In this document: piece by piece, positions 1 through 8,332 of the stretch | Layout of the letters: every line of letters begins with the position of its first letter | Position numbering within the stretch: position 1 is the stretch's first letter | From: Telluria antibiotica | GTDB lineage: Bacteria > Pseudomonadota > Gammaproteobacteria > Burkholderiales > Burkholderiaceae_D | Direction: 5' to 3' | Length of the DNA stretch: 64,000 nt | Assembly: GCF_011682055.1 (NCBI RefSeq) | Contig: NZ_JAAQOM010000001.1 | Span: 434,001-498,000 of the forward strand | Position numbers and translations under genes: made by a program | The notes under the pieces: generated by a model | Database searches by the model: none | Seen by the model: the letters and a program-made list of their open reading frames with translations, nothing else | What the model was told of the DNA's origin: nothing

Positions 1-155
1 TCGACGACGTGCATGCGCGCCTGCTGCAGCTGCCGCGCGGTGCACCCGTCATCGTGGTCGAACGGCTGGCGCTCGGCTATGACAGGCAACCGCTCGAATG
101 GCGCCGCTCGCGCGGCCCGGCCGACAAGTTCCGCTACCACGTAGAGATTCGCTGA
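1..155 (+). CDS. C-terminal end of a GntR-family (UTRA-domain) transcriptional regulator, partial
   Basis: An open frame runs from the window edge to a TGA at 153-155 and encodes about 50 residues. The visible part reads as a hydrophobic strand pair (APVIVVERLALGYDRQPLEW) followed by a segment ending in FRYHVEIR. This pattern is typical of the final strands of UTRA effector domains in HutC-type GntR regulators. It stands just before two transporter genes on the same strand, a usual place for a local regulator. The DNA-binding half is outside the window, so the family call rests on a short tail only. Confidence 0.5.
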   Translation, partial: DDVHARLLQLPRGAPVIVVERLALGYDRQPLEWRRSRGPADKFRYHVEIR

Positions 156-249
156 CCGGCTTTCCAGCCGCGCCGTAACGACAGAGGCCAGCCTGGCGAC
201 AGGCGGGAATGGCCCCCTTTTACCCATTCAATTCGCCCCGGAGATACAC

Positions 250-1557
250 ATGCATTCCACCACCCTCGAGACGGCGCCGCGCGTCGTCTCGGACCTCGAA
301 CGCCGGACCATGCGCAAGGTCGCATGGCGCCTGCTGCCGATCCTGATGATCGGCTACTTCATCGCGTTCGTCGATCGCGTCAACGTGGGATTCGCCGCGC
401 TGCAGATGAACCATGCGATCGGCCTCAATGCCGCAGCGTTCGGGCTCGGCGGCGGCCTGTTCTATCTGACCTACGTGCTGTTCGAGATCCCGAGCAACCT
501 GGCGATGCAAAAGGTCGGCGCGCGCCTGTGGATCGCCCGCATCATGATCAGCTGGGGCATCGTGTCGGCCTGCACCGCTTTCATCACGGGGCCGAACTCC
601 TTCTACACGATGCGCATCCTTCTCGGCGCGGCCGAGGCGGGCTTCTTCCCCGGCGTCATCCTGTACATCACCCAATGGTTCCCGGCGGCATACCGCGCGC
701 GCATCATCGCGATCTTTATGGTGGCGGTGCCGCTGTCGAGCTTCGTCGGCTCGCCGCTGTCGGCCGCGCTGCTGCAGCTGGACGGCCTGTTCGGCATGCA
801 GGGGTGGCAGCTCATGTTCGTCATCGAGGCGGCGCCTGCCGTCCTGCTGGGCCTGATGGTGCCGTGGCTGCTGACCAACAAGCCGCAGCAAGCCGCCTGG
901 CTGGACCAGGAAGAAAAGACGTGGCTCGTGCGCCAGCTCGAGAGCGAACACGCCGCCGCCGGCAAGGCGAATAAAGGCACGCATCGCCTGCGCGACATCC
1001 TGCTGAACCGCTATGTGCTGGCCGCGGCGCTGGTGTATGCCGGCGCGTCCGGCGCGAGCCAGTGCCTGTCGCTGTGGCAGCCCCAGATCATCAAGTCGTT
1101 CGGCCTGTCGACACTTGAGACCGGCCTGCTGAATTCGGTGCCGTTCGGCGTCGCCGCGCTGCTCATGCTGTGGTGGGGCAACCACTCGGACCGCACCCGC
1201 GAACGCGTCTGGCACAGCGGCATGCCGCTGGCCACCGTCGCCCTGAGCCTGACGCTGGTGCCGCTCACCCACGCGTCGCTCGCACTGACGGTCGCGCTGC
1301 TGGTGCTCGCCGTCACCGGCACCTACATCTTCAAGGGTCCGTTCTGGGCACTGGCCAGTGAATGGATGCCAGGTGCCGCCGCCGCGGCCGGCCTCGCACA
1401 GGTCAATGCGGTTGGCAACCTGGCCGGGTTCGCCGGCTCGGCCCTGCTCGGCGCCATCAAGGAAGCCACCGGCAGCTTCGCGCTGGCCCTGCTCCCGATC
1501 GCGGCCATCTCGGCGATCGGCTGCGTGACCTTGCGGCTGCTCGCCCGCAAGCGTTGA
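250..1557 (+). CDS. MFS transporter, anion:cation symporter (ACS)-like
   Basis: The 435-residue protein has the length and hydrophobic pattern of a 12-helix major facilitator. An opening segment after about residue 24 (LLPILMIGYFIAFVDRVNVG) is characteristic of the ACS group, which imports organic anions such as tartrate, phthalate, glucarate and hydroxyphenylacetate. A purine-rich GGAGA lies about 7 bases before the ATG. A second MFS gene of a different subfamily follows after 49 bp and an amidohydrolase after that, which suggests an uptake-and-hydrolysis unit for a carboxylic acid. The substrate cannot be read from the sequence. It is inferred to be co-transcribed and probably controlled by the GntR-like regulator upstream. 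Confidence 0.85.
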   Translation: MHSTTLETAPRVVSDLERRTMRKVAWRLLPILMIGYFIAFVDRVNVGFAALQMNHAIGLNAAAFGLGGGLFYLTYVLFEIPSNLAMQKVGARLWIARIMISWGIVSACTAFITGPNSFYTMRILLGAAEAGFFPGVILYITQWFPAAYRARIIAIFMVAVPLSSFVGSPLSAALLQLDGLFGMQGWQLMFVIEAAPAVLLGLMVPWLLTNKPQQAAWLDQEEKTWLVRQLESEHAAAGKANKGTHRLRDILLNRYVLAAALVYAGASGASQCLSLWQPQIIKSFGLSTLETGLLNSVPFGVAALLMLWWGNHSDRTRERVWHSGMPLATVALSLTLVPLTHASLALTVALLVLAVTGTYIFKGPFWALASEWMPGAAAAAGLAQVNAVGNLAGFAGSALLGAIKEATGSFALALLPIAAISAIGCVTLRLLARKR

Positions 1558-1606
1558 CACCATCACCACGATAACGACAACGGGCACTGGCCCGACGGAG
1601 ACTACA

Positions 1607-2887
1607 ATGTTCAACTGGTACCGGGACATCACGTCCCAGGAGCGCAAGACATTCTGGGGCTGCTTCGGCGGCTGGGCGCTCGACGCGCTCGACGTGCAGA
1701 TGTTCAGCCTGGCAATTCCCGTCCTGATCGCCACATTCGGACTGGACAAGACAGACGCTGGCCTCGTCAGCGGCGTGACGCTCGTGTCGTCCGCGCTCGG
1801 CGGCTGGATCATGGGAGCGGTCTCCGACCGCATCGGCCGCGTGCGTGCGCTGCAGCTGACGATCGTGTGGTTCTCGGTGTTCACCTTGCTGTCGGCATTC
1901 GCCGCGACCTTCAGCCAACTGCTCGTGCTGAAGGCGTTGCAGGGCTTCGGCTTCGGCGGCGAGTGGGCCGCCGGCGCCGTGCTGATGGCCGAAGCGATTC
2001 GGCCGGAACACCGCGGCAAAGTGATGGGCACCGTGCAGAGCGCCTGGGCCGTCGGCTGGGGCGGCGCCGTGCTGCTGTACGCCGTGGTCACGATATTGCT
2101 GCCACCGGACCTCGCATGGCGCGTCATGTTCGGCATCGGCGTCCTCCCCGCCTTCCTGATCGTCTACGTACGCCGCAACATCACCGAGCCGGCGCGCGGT
2201 CTGCTCGATCGCGCGCGGCGCGCACCCAACCAAGTGAATCCGTTCGCGATCTTCCGGCCGGACGTACTGCGCGTGACGATCGTCGGCGCGCTCGTCGGCG
2301 TCGGCGCGCACGGCGGCTACCACGCCCTCATGACCTGGCTGCCGACCTACCTGAAGACGGAGCGCCACCTGTCGGTGTTGGCGACGAGCGGCTACCTCGC
2401 CATCGTCATCATTGCATTCTGGTGCGGCTGCATCGCCAGCGCGTGGCTGATGGACCGCATCGGGCGCCGGCCGAATCTCGCACTTTTTGCCGCCTGCTGC
2501 GTCGTCACCGTGCTGGCCTACGTCTTCCTTGACCTGGGCAATACCGCGATGCTGGTCCTCGGCTTCCCGCTCGGATTCTTTGCAGCCGGTATTCCTGCGA
2601 GCCTGGGCGCCCTGTTCAACGAACTCTATCCGGGCGAGATGCGCGGCGCTGGCGTCGGCTTCTGCTACAACTTCGGGCGCATCGTGTCCGCGGGCTTTCC
2701 GATACTGGTCGGTCACATGAGCCGCGACATGTCGCTCGGCACGGCGATCGGCGTGGATGCCGGCCTCGCGTATGCGCTCGTCGTGGTGGCCGTCCTTGCG
2801 CTGCCCGAAACCCGCGGCAAGATGCTGCAGCAGGATCTATCTTCCGACACGGAGCGTGCCCCCTTGCCGGCACCCGACATCCGATGA
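1607..2887 (+). CDS. MFS transporter, aromatic acid:H+ symporter (AAHS)-like
   Basis: This 426-residue inner-membrane protein opens with a segment containing FGGWALDALDVQMFSLAIPV, with the DxxDxQ-like helix-1 signature of aromatic-acid symporters such as PcaK and BenK. The loop-2 motif GxxSDRIGR (GAVSDRIGRVRAL) and its repeat in the second half (DRIGRRP) support the MFS fold. It probably imports a benzoate- or hydroxybenzoate-like acid, but specificity is inferred only from family. The stop codon overlaps the ATG of the downstream amidohydrolase by four bases (ATGA), so the two are translationally coupled. Confidence 0.85.
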   Translation: MFNWYRDITSQERKTFWGCFGGWALDALDVQMFSLAIPVLIATFGLDKTDAGLVSGVTLVSSALGGWIMGAVSDRIGRVRALQLTIVWFSVFTLLSAFAATFSQLLVLKALQGFGFGGEWAAGAVLMAEAIRPEHRGKVMGTVQSAWAVGWGGAVLLYAVVTILLPPDLAWRVMFGIGVLPAFLIVYVRRNITEPARGLLDRARRAPNQVNPFAIFRPDVLRVTIVGALVGVGAHGGYHALMTWLPTYLKTERHLSVLATSGYLAIVIIAFWCGCIASAWLMDRIGRRPNLALFAACCVVTVLAYVFLDLGNTAMLVLGFPLGFFAAGIPASLGALFNELYPGEMRGAGVGFCYNFGRIVSAGFPILVGHMSRDMSLGTAIGVDAGLAYALVVVAVLALPETRGKMLQQDLSSDTERAPLPAPDIR

Positions 2888-3792
2888 ACCGACGACAATT
2901 TCAAGCCGCGATGGCCAGCACACTGCTACCTCCTCTCCAGACAGGCTGCGCGAGTACCGCACAGCGCGACGAATCGCTCCACTTGGCGGCCGTCGACACG
3001 CACGCCCACGTCTTCCGCCGCGGGCTGACGCTTGCGCGCGAACGCCGCTACGCGCCCGACTACGACGCCCTCCTCGCCGACTACCTCGGCATGCTGGACA
3101 CGAACGGTATCGCGCGCGGCGTGTTGGTGCAGCCGAGCTTCCTGGGTACCGACAACAGCTTCCTGCTCGCCGCCCTGGCGCAGCAGCCGGCACGCCTGCG
3201 CGGCATCGCGGTCGTGGCGCCGGCGACGCCGATGGCGGAACTCAGGCGGATGGACGGCCTGGGTGTCGTGGGCATTCGCCTGAACCTCGTCGGCGGCGCC
3301 GCACTTCCGGATTTCGCCGACGGGGCCTGGCGCGGCCTGCTGCGACGCGTCGCCGATCTCGGGTGGCAGGTCGAGGTGCACCGCGAGGCGGCCGACCTGC
3401 CGCGCATCCTGCCGCCGCTGCTGCAGGCCGGCGTCAATGTCGTCGTCGACCATTTCGGACGGCCGGCGCCGGCGCAAGGCGTGCGCGATCCTGGTTTCCA
3501 GTTCCTGCTCGACGCCGGCGCCAGCCGGCGCGTGTGGGTCAAACTGTCCGGCGCTTATCGCAATGGCGGTAACGAAGCCGGGCAGCAGATCGCGCTGGCG
3601 GCGACGCCGCTGTTGCGCAATGCATTCGGCCTCGATCACCTGGTGTGGGGGAGCGACTGGCCGCACACGCAATTCGAGAGCAAGGTCGACTATGCGCATG
3701 CACGCCAGGCCCTCGACGCTTCCCTGCCCGATCCCGGGGCGCGCCACGCGGTGCTGGTCGATACGCCGGCAACCCTGTTTCGCTTCACTTGA
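2884..3792 (+). CDS. Exported amidohydrolase (LigI/fuconolactonase-like), predicted Tat lipoprotein
   Basis: The 302-residue protein belongs to the amidohydrolase-2 family. It shows DTHAHVF near residues 38-44 (metal-binding HxH), IRLNLVG in the barrel, VVDHFGRP, and WGSDWPHTQFE near the C-terminus (catalytic Asp). These are hallmarks of 2-pyrone-4,6-dicarboxylate hydrolases and sugar-acid lactonases. The N-terminus MNRRQFQAAMASTLL has a twin-arginine-like RRxF, and LQTGC resembles a lipobox, so it may be exported and lipid-anchored. That is unusual for a family that normally acts in the cytoplasm. It overlaps the AAHS transporter gene by 4 bp. The likely job is opening a lactone or pyrone ring before or after import; the substrate is unknown. 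Confidence 0.7.
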   Translation: MNRRQFQAAMASTLLPPLQTGCASTAQRDESLHLAAVDTHAHVFRRGLTLARERRYAPDYDALLADYLGMLDTNGIARGVLVQPSFLGTDNSFLLAALAQQPARLRGIAVVAPATPMAELRRMDGLGVVGIRLNLVGGAALPDFADGAWRGLLRRVADLGWQVEVHREAADLPRILPPLLQAGVNVVVDHFGRPAPAQGVRDPGFQFLLDAGASRRVWVKLSGAYRNGGNEAGQQIALAATPLLRNAFGLDHLVWGSDWPHTQFESKVDYAHARQALDASLPDPGARHAVLVDTPATLFRFT

Positions 3793-3960
3793 CCGGACGA
3801 TGTGAAAATTCGCTCAACCCGTGTCGCCGTCAACGCGCTTCGCTACCGCAACAGGATGGCTAATGGTCGCTGCTAGCGGAACCAGTGGCTCAGGAGCGTG
3901 ATCGCCGAACCGGCGATCGGACCAGGCGTCAGTCCTGACTGGGCGCCCTGCCACCATTGA

Positions 3961-5376
3961 TCAAGTTTTTGCGGCAGGCTGATTGCCTAAGCGTTGATCG
4001 TCCTTCCAACCGCCGCCGAGTGCCTTGTACAAAGACACCGTCGCCTGCAGGCGCTTCAATTTCAATTTCCCCATATCGTTCTGCACGTCCGATAACGCGC
4101 GCTGCGTATCGAGCACCGTCATCAAATCTTCGGCGCCCGACTTGTATCGGATTTCCGCCAGGTCGTACGCCTGGCGCGCCTGCTCCAGTTCGGCTGACTT
4201 CAAGCGCCGCTGCTCATCCAGGCTGCGGATCTGGCCCAGCGCCGTATCCACTTCCGACAGGGCGGCGATCACGGTCGCACGATACACCTGGACCAGTTCC
4301 TGTTTTCGCGCGATGGCGAGGTCGCGTTCCCGCTTCAGTCGGCCGCCATCGAAAATTGGCGCCATCAGCGAGGCACTGACATTGGCGAGCAGATTCGGTG
4401 CATTGAGCAGCGACAGCAAGGCGCTGCTTTGCGCGCCCATCGCCCCGGTGAGGTTAATGCTGGGGAACAAGTTCGCCCGGGCGACGGCGACGTTCGCATC
4501 GGCGGCAGCCAGGTTGGCCTCGGCGCGGCGGATATCGGGCCGGCGCGACAGGAGCTCGGACGGCAAGCCAGGCGACACCTCGGGCAAGGTAATCGTGTCC
4601 AGTCCAACCTGGCCGACGGAGAATGTCTGCGGCGTTTTACCGAGCAGGATTGCCAGCGCCGACTGCGCTTCGCGCTCCTGCTGCATTAAGTCCGGTATGT
4701 CCGATTTTTGCTGCGCCACGACGGACCGCTGGCGCGCCAGATCGAGCGTCGAGGCGGCACCCGCGCTTTGTTGTACCTCGACCAGCTTCAGGACATGTTC
4801 GGCGTTCGCGACGTGCTCGCGCGCGACGACAAGCCGGTCGTGCAACGACAACACCTGCAGATAGGTCGACACGATGCCGCTGGTGACCGTCAATGCCACG
4901 GTTTGACGGTCGAAACGATTCGCCTCGAGCGATGCTTCCGCGGATGCCACGCTCGCCTTGTTCTTGCCCCAGAAATCGACTTCGTAGGATACCTGCAACG
5001 AGCCGCCGGCGGAGGTGCTCGCGCTGCCGCTTCTGATCGGCACGGCGCGGCTGGCGTCGCTGTAGAAATTTGCAGTCGGCAGCAAAGACACGCCGGCAAT
5101 GCGCGCCTCGGCCTCGGCCTGCTTCACGCGCGCCAGTGCGCCCGCGAGTTCCAGATTGCTGGACTGGCCTTCATCGACAAGATGCGTCAGTTCAGCACTA
5201 CCGAACCGCTGCCACCAATTCTTGTCAGGCCACTCCGGATGGTTCGGCGGTCCAGGGACGGTCCAACCGGCAGGCAAGTCGACCTTGGGCGGCGGTTCGG
5301 CGATGGGTGCATGGCTGGCACATCCCGTCAGCACAGAGCAAGCCAACAATGTCAGCGTCAAGGCGCGGTGCGTCAT
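3961..5376 (-). CDS. NodT-family outer-membrane efflux lipoprotein (TolC-like)
   Basis: The 471-residue protein starts with a lipoprotein signal (TLLACSVLTGCASH; cleavage before Cys19). It contains the two-fold repeated alpha-helical channel pattern of NodT/OprM proteins, including VSYEVDFWGKN, LLSRRPDIRRAEANLAAADANV and APIFDGGRLKRERDLA. It forms the outer-membrane exit duct of tripartite efflux systems. It lies 9 bp downstream of a MacA-like adaptor gene in the same direction, so both are one operon. No inner-membrane pump gene is adjacent. It could partner with a pump encoded elsewhere. Confidence 0.93.
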   Translation of the reverse strand: MTHRALTLTLLACSVLTGCASHAPIAEPPPKVDLPAGWTVPGPPNHPEWPDKNWWQRFGSAELTHLVDEGQSSNLELAGALARVKQAEAEARIAGVSLLPTANFYSDASRAVPIRSGSASTSAGGSLQVSYEVDFWGKNKASVASAEASLEANRFDRQTVALTVTSGIVSTYLQVLSLHDRLVVAREHVANAEHVLKLVEVQQSAGAASTLDLARQRSVVAQQKSDIPDLMQQEREAQSALAILLGKTPQTFSVGQVGLDTITLPEVSPGLPSELLSRRPDIRRAEANLAAADANVAVARANLFPSINLTGAMGAQSSALLSLLNAPNLLANVSASLMAPIFDGGRLKRERDLAIARKQELVQVYRATVIAALSEVDTALGQIRSLDEQRRLKSAELEQARQAYDLAEIRYKSGAEDLMTVLDTQRALSDVQNDMGKLKLKRLQATVSLYKALGGGWKDDQRLGNQPAAKT

Positions 5377-5385
5377 CGGCGTGCC

Positions 5386-6624
5386 TCAGGAGCCCGATGC
5401 CATGGCGGACGTCGTGCCGGCATCCGGCGCAGGAAGCACATTCGGCACGGGGCCGACCAGCACCTTGTCGCCTGCAGCCAAGCCGGACAGGATCTGCACC
5501 TGCTGCGAATTGCGCAATCCGACCTTCACCTTGCGGGCGGCAACGTGTTGGCCGGCGTCGAGCACATTGACGTTGTACTGGCCGTCCTCGTCCTGCGCAC
5601 CGAGGCCTTTCGCGGGCAGCAGCAATGTATCGCGCGCCTGCGCGACGACGAACTGGACCTGCGCACTCATGCCGCTCATCAGTTCGCGGTCCGGATTCTT
5701 GACCTCGAACAGGACAGTATAAAAGGCCTGCTTGCCCTGCTCGCCCGTGCCGTCGGCCGGGATGGGAATGACTTGGCGCAGCTTTCCCGACCAGTGTTTT
5801 CCCGGATAGCCAGGGGTCGTGAAACTCGCTGCCATGCCAGGCCGCAAGCGCGTCACATCGTCTTCCGCAACGCGCGCGGCCACCGTCATTTCCGACAGGT
5901 CGGCAATCCGGAGCAGCGGTGCGGCAGGTTGCGCGGCAGCGAGCATTTGTCCCGTGCGCGCCGCCATCGACACGACGGTGCCGGCAATCGGCGACCTTAC
6001 CAGCGTTTTCTGGCGCGCTTCCTCATCGATTTTCAGTGTTGCTTCGAGTTCGTGGATCTGCGCCGTGATCGCATCGACGCGCGCGGTTGCCGATGACGCG
6101 TTCATCCGCGCCGATTCGAAGGCCTCCTCGCGGGTCGCGTTTTGCGCTTTCAACTGGGTCTGGCGCTTGAACTGAAGCTGGGCGAATTCAAGTTGCGCGC
6201 GCTGGTCGGCCAGATCCGCCTGCAGTCGGGCCATCTGGGCACGATTGCTTTCGACTTTGGCGGGTTGTTGGGTCGGCGTGATGTCGAGCAGGGCCTCGTC
6301 GACCTGGACCGTGTCACCGATGGCGACCAACACCTCTTTCACCTGTCCGCCAATCTGGGCGTACACGTCGGCCCATGTGTGGAGTTGAAGCTTGCCGGCA
6401 GAGTCGACCGTTTGCCGGATGTCGCCGCGGCGCGCGGTGACAGTGTCGAGCTTGACGGGCGCGGCTGTGGCCGCAGGCGGTGACGGTTTGGTTGCTTGCG
6501 CCAACACGGGACTGGCTCCGAGCACAGCAGCCAGAGAAAGCAGAGCCGCCGCCAGGTCGCGGGGAGACACGCGCTGGGCGCGGCTGGTCAAGGGCGATGT
6601 TCTGTCTTGTCGATCAGCAGGCAT
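5386..6624 (-). CDS. MacA-like periplasmic membrane-fusion protein of an efflux pump
   Basis: The 412-residue protein has a signal segment near residues 24-45 ending SPVLAQA. A lipoyl/biotinyl half-motif follows (VYAQIGGQVKEVLVAIGDTV), then a long alpha-helical hairpin with DLADQRAQLEFAQLQFKRQ, the second lipoyl half (LVRSPIAGTVVSMAARTGQ) and beta-barrel/MP domains ending in LLLPAKGLG. The long hairpin and KLQLHTWADV-type start match the MacA branch, whose partner is the ABC exporter MacB. The next gene is an outer-membrane channel and no macB is present between or beside them, which is atypical. The upstream 327 bp carry AT-rich sequence and a tRNA-like remnant. Confidence 0.85.
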   Translation of the reverse strand: MPADRQDRTSPLTSRAQRVSPRDLAAALLSLAAVLGASPVLAQATKPSPPAATAAPVKLDTVTARRGDIRQTVDSAGKLQLHTWADVYAQIGGQVKEVLVAIGDTVQVDEALLDITPTQQPAKVESNRAQMARLQADLADQRAQLEFAQLQFKRQTQLKAQNATREEAFESARMNASSATARVDAITAQIHELEATLKIDEEARQKTLVRSPIAGTVVSMAARTGQMLAAAQPAAPLLRIADLSEMTVAARVAEDDVTRLRPGMAASFTTPGYPGKHWSGKLRQVIPIPADGTGEQGKQAFYTVLFEVKNPDRELMSGMSAQVQFVVAQARDTLLLPAKGLGAQDEDGQYNVNVLDAGQHVAARKVKVGLRNSQQVQILSGLAAGDKVLVGPVPNVLPAPDAGTTSAMASGS

Positions 6625-6737
6625 GGGACCACATCAGAAAAATTTCGAGTATACACACATTCGGGGAGCCGGCTGATCGCCTTGCAAGACTCATCCCGTC
6701 CTCCCGACGGCAGTCGACAACAACTCGGGAACTAGGA

Positions 6738-6770
6738 TGGAGGCGAGGATGGGAGTCGGGCCCATCGTAC
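6738..6770 (-). pseudogene. 3' fragment of a tRNA-Cys-like gene (possible island attachment remnant)
   Basis: Read on the minus strand, the stretch holds a perfect 5-bp T-stem (ATGGG/CCCAT) around a CCCGACT loop. It ends in CCTCGCC-T-CCA, i.e. 3' acceptor strand, discriminator base and CCA of a tRNA-Cys type gene. The anticodon and 5' halves are not recognisable, and the loop has CCC where TTC is expected, so it is a degenerate fragment. Such 3' fragments are often left by islands integrating in tRNA genes. The rest of the 327-bp gap between the MacA-like gene and the downstream MFS gene holds nothing else I can support. Confidence 0.42.
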
Positions 6771-6951
6771 ACTGTGCGGCAACACCGCCCAAACAAGGAC
6801 GTTCGGTCGCTGCATCAAAGCCGGCAACCCTGATGAACGCGGACCTCGGAGTGCAACCAGACTTGGGACGATTACGTCAGCAAGCCACTGGATGCTGACG
6901 AATACGGCGGCATTGCGCCGCCGTCAAGGATTCGCAGTTCACCGCAACAAC

Positions 6952-8307
6952 CTAGACCTGCTTGCCCAGTTCCGCCATCGGCGTGCGGCACGTCTCGCGG
7001 CACGTGGCCACCGTCAGCGCGGCGGCGCCGGCAGCCGCGGTCACGAATGCGGCCACGGGCACCCAATTGCCGGGATCGTTGCCCTGGAGGGCGGCGCAGA
7101 TCGTGGGCGCGAAGCCGGCCAGCGCGAAGCCAAGCTGGGTGCCGACGGCCATGCCGGACAGGCGCACGCGTGTGTTGAACATCTCGCCGTACAGCGCCGG
7201 CCAGACGCCGTTCGCGGCGCTGTAGACGACGCCCGACAGCAGCAGGCCGCACGCGAACACCAGCGGCATATTGGCGTGCGCGATCGCCCACAGGTACGGC
7301 CACGCCAGCAGGCCGGAACCGAGCGCGCCGGCGATGAACACAGGCTTGCGGCCGATGCGGTCCGACAGCGCCGCGAACAGCGGGATCGCGCACAGAGCGA
7401 CGAGGTTCGCGCAGACCAGCAGGGTCAGCATGGCGGCGCGCGGGAGGTGCATGGTATTCACCGCATACGACAGGGTGTACACGCTGAACACGGTCGACAC
7501 GACGGCGACGAGCGCCCCCAGGATCACGCGCAGCACACACGCCTTGTGGTGGCGCGCCAGCTCGACGAGCGGTCGCCGCGCGGCCTTGCCTTCCGCGGCC
7601 TGGTGCTCGAACGCGGGCGTTTCGGGTAACGTGCGTCGCACCCAGAAGCCGATCATGACGACGACCGCGGAGAGAAAGAACGGGATGCGCCAACCCCACG
7701 CCAGCAACTGCTCTTCCGGCAGCGCGGATACGGGCAGGAACACGAGCGTTGCCAGGATCAGGCCCGCCTGCGTGCCGGACAAGGTAAAACTTGTGTAGAA
7801 CGCACGCTTGTCGGCGGGCGCGTGTTCAAGGGTCATCGAGTTCGCGCCGGCCTGCTCTCCCGCGGCGGACAAGCCCTGGAACATGCGCAGCACGACGAGC
7901 AAGCCAGGCGCCCACAGGCCGACCTGGTGATACGTGGGCAGGCAACCGACGAGGAACGTCGCGAGGCCCATCAGCAGCAGGGTGAGGGTCAACACCTTCT
8001 TGCGCCCGTGGCGGTCGCCGATGTGCCCCAGCAGCAGCGCACCGATCGGCCGCGTGACGTAGCCGACGCCGAACGTGGCGAAGGCGGCGATGGTGCCGGC
8101 GGCCGGGTCGAACGCCGGGAAGAAGATCTTGCCGAACACGAGGGCCGCGGCCGTCCCGTAGATGAAAAAATCGTAGTATTCGACCGCGCTGCCGATCCAG
8201 CTGGCCAGCGCGGCCTTGCGTGGAGCGGCACCGCCCGGTGCCGGCGCCGCGGTTTCGGTTGCCAAGGGCGTCGCGCCCGATTCGTTGCTTAGCGTCGTTG
8301 AAGCCAT
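6952..8307 (-). CDS. MFS transporter, metabolite:H+ symporter (shikimate-type)
   Basis: The 451-residue protein is a 12-helix carrier of the MHS branch: ASWIGSAVEYYDFFIYGTAA is the classic first helix of ShiA/KgtP/ProP-like symporters, followed by GHIGDRHGRKKVL. I chose ATG 8307, because GGAGG lies 7 bases upstream (GGAGGACGAC-ATG) and the longer upstream frame is arginine/alanine-rich shadow sequence. It is the last gene of the quinate/shikimate operon, 25 bp after the porin gene. Uptake of shikimate, quinate or dehydroshikimate is therefore the natural role. That specificity is inferred from context. Confidence 0.88.
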   Translation of the reverse strand: MASTTLSNESGATPLATETAAPAPGGAAPRKAALASWIGSAVEYYDFFIYGTAAALVFGKIFFPAFDPAAGTIAAFATFGVGYVTRPIGALLLGHIGDRHGRKKVLTLTLLLMGLATFLVGCLPTYHQVGLWAPGLLVVLRMFQGLSAAGEQAGANSMTLEHAPADKRAFYTSFTLSGTQAGLILATLVFLPVSALPEEQLLAWGWRIPFFLSAVVVMIGFWVRRTLPETPAFEHQAAEGKAARRPLVELARHHKACVLRVILGALVAVVSTVFSVYTLSYAVNTMHLPRAAMLTLLVCANLVALCAIPLFAALSDRIGRKPVFIAGALGSGLLAWPYLWAIAHANMPLVFACGLLLSGVVYSAANGVWPALYGEMFNTRVRLSGMAVGTQLGFALAGFAPTICAALQGNDPGNWVPVAAFVTAAAGAAALTVATCRETCRTPMAELGKQV

Positions 8308-8332
8308 GTCGTCCTCCAGAATGTTCAAGTTA

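Noticed and set aside
220-2716. Long minus-strand frames opposite the two MFS genes
   Set aside because: Shadow frames with no recognisable family; the plus strand encodes well-conserved transporters.
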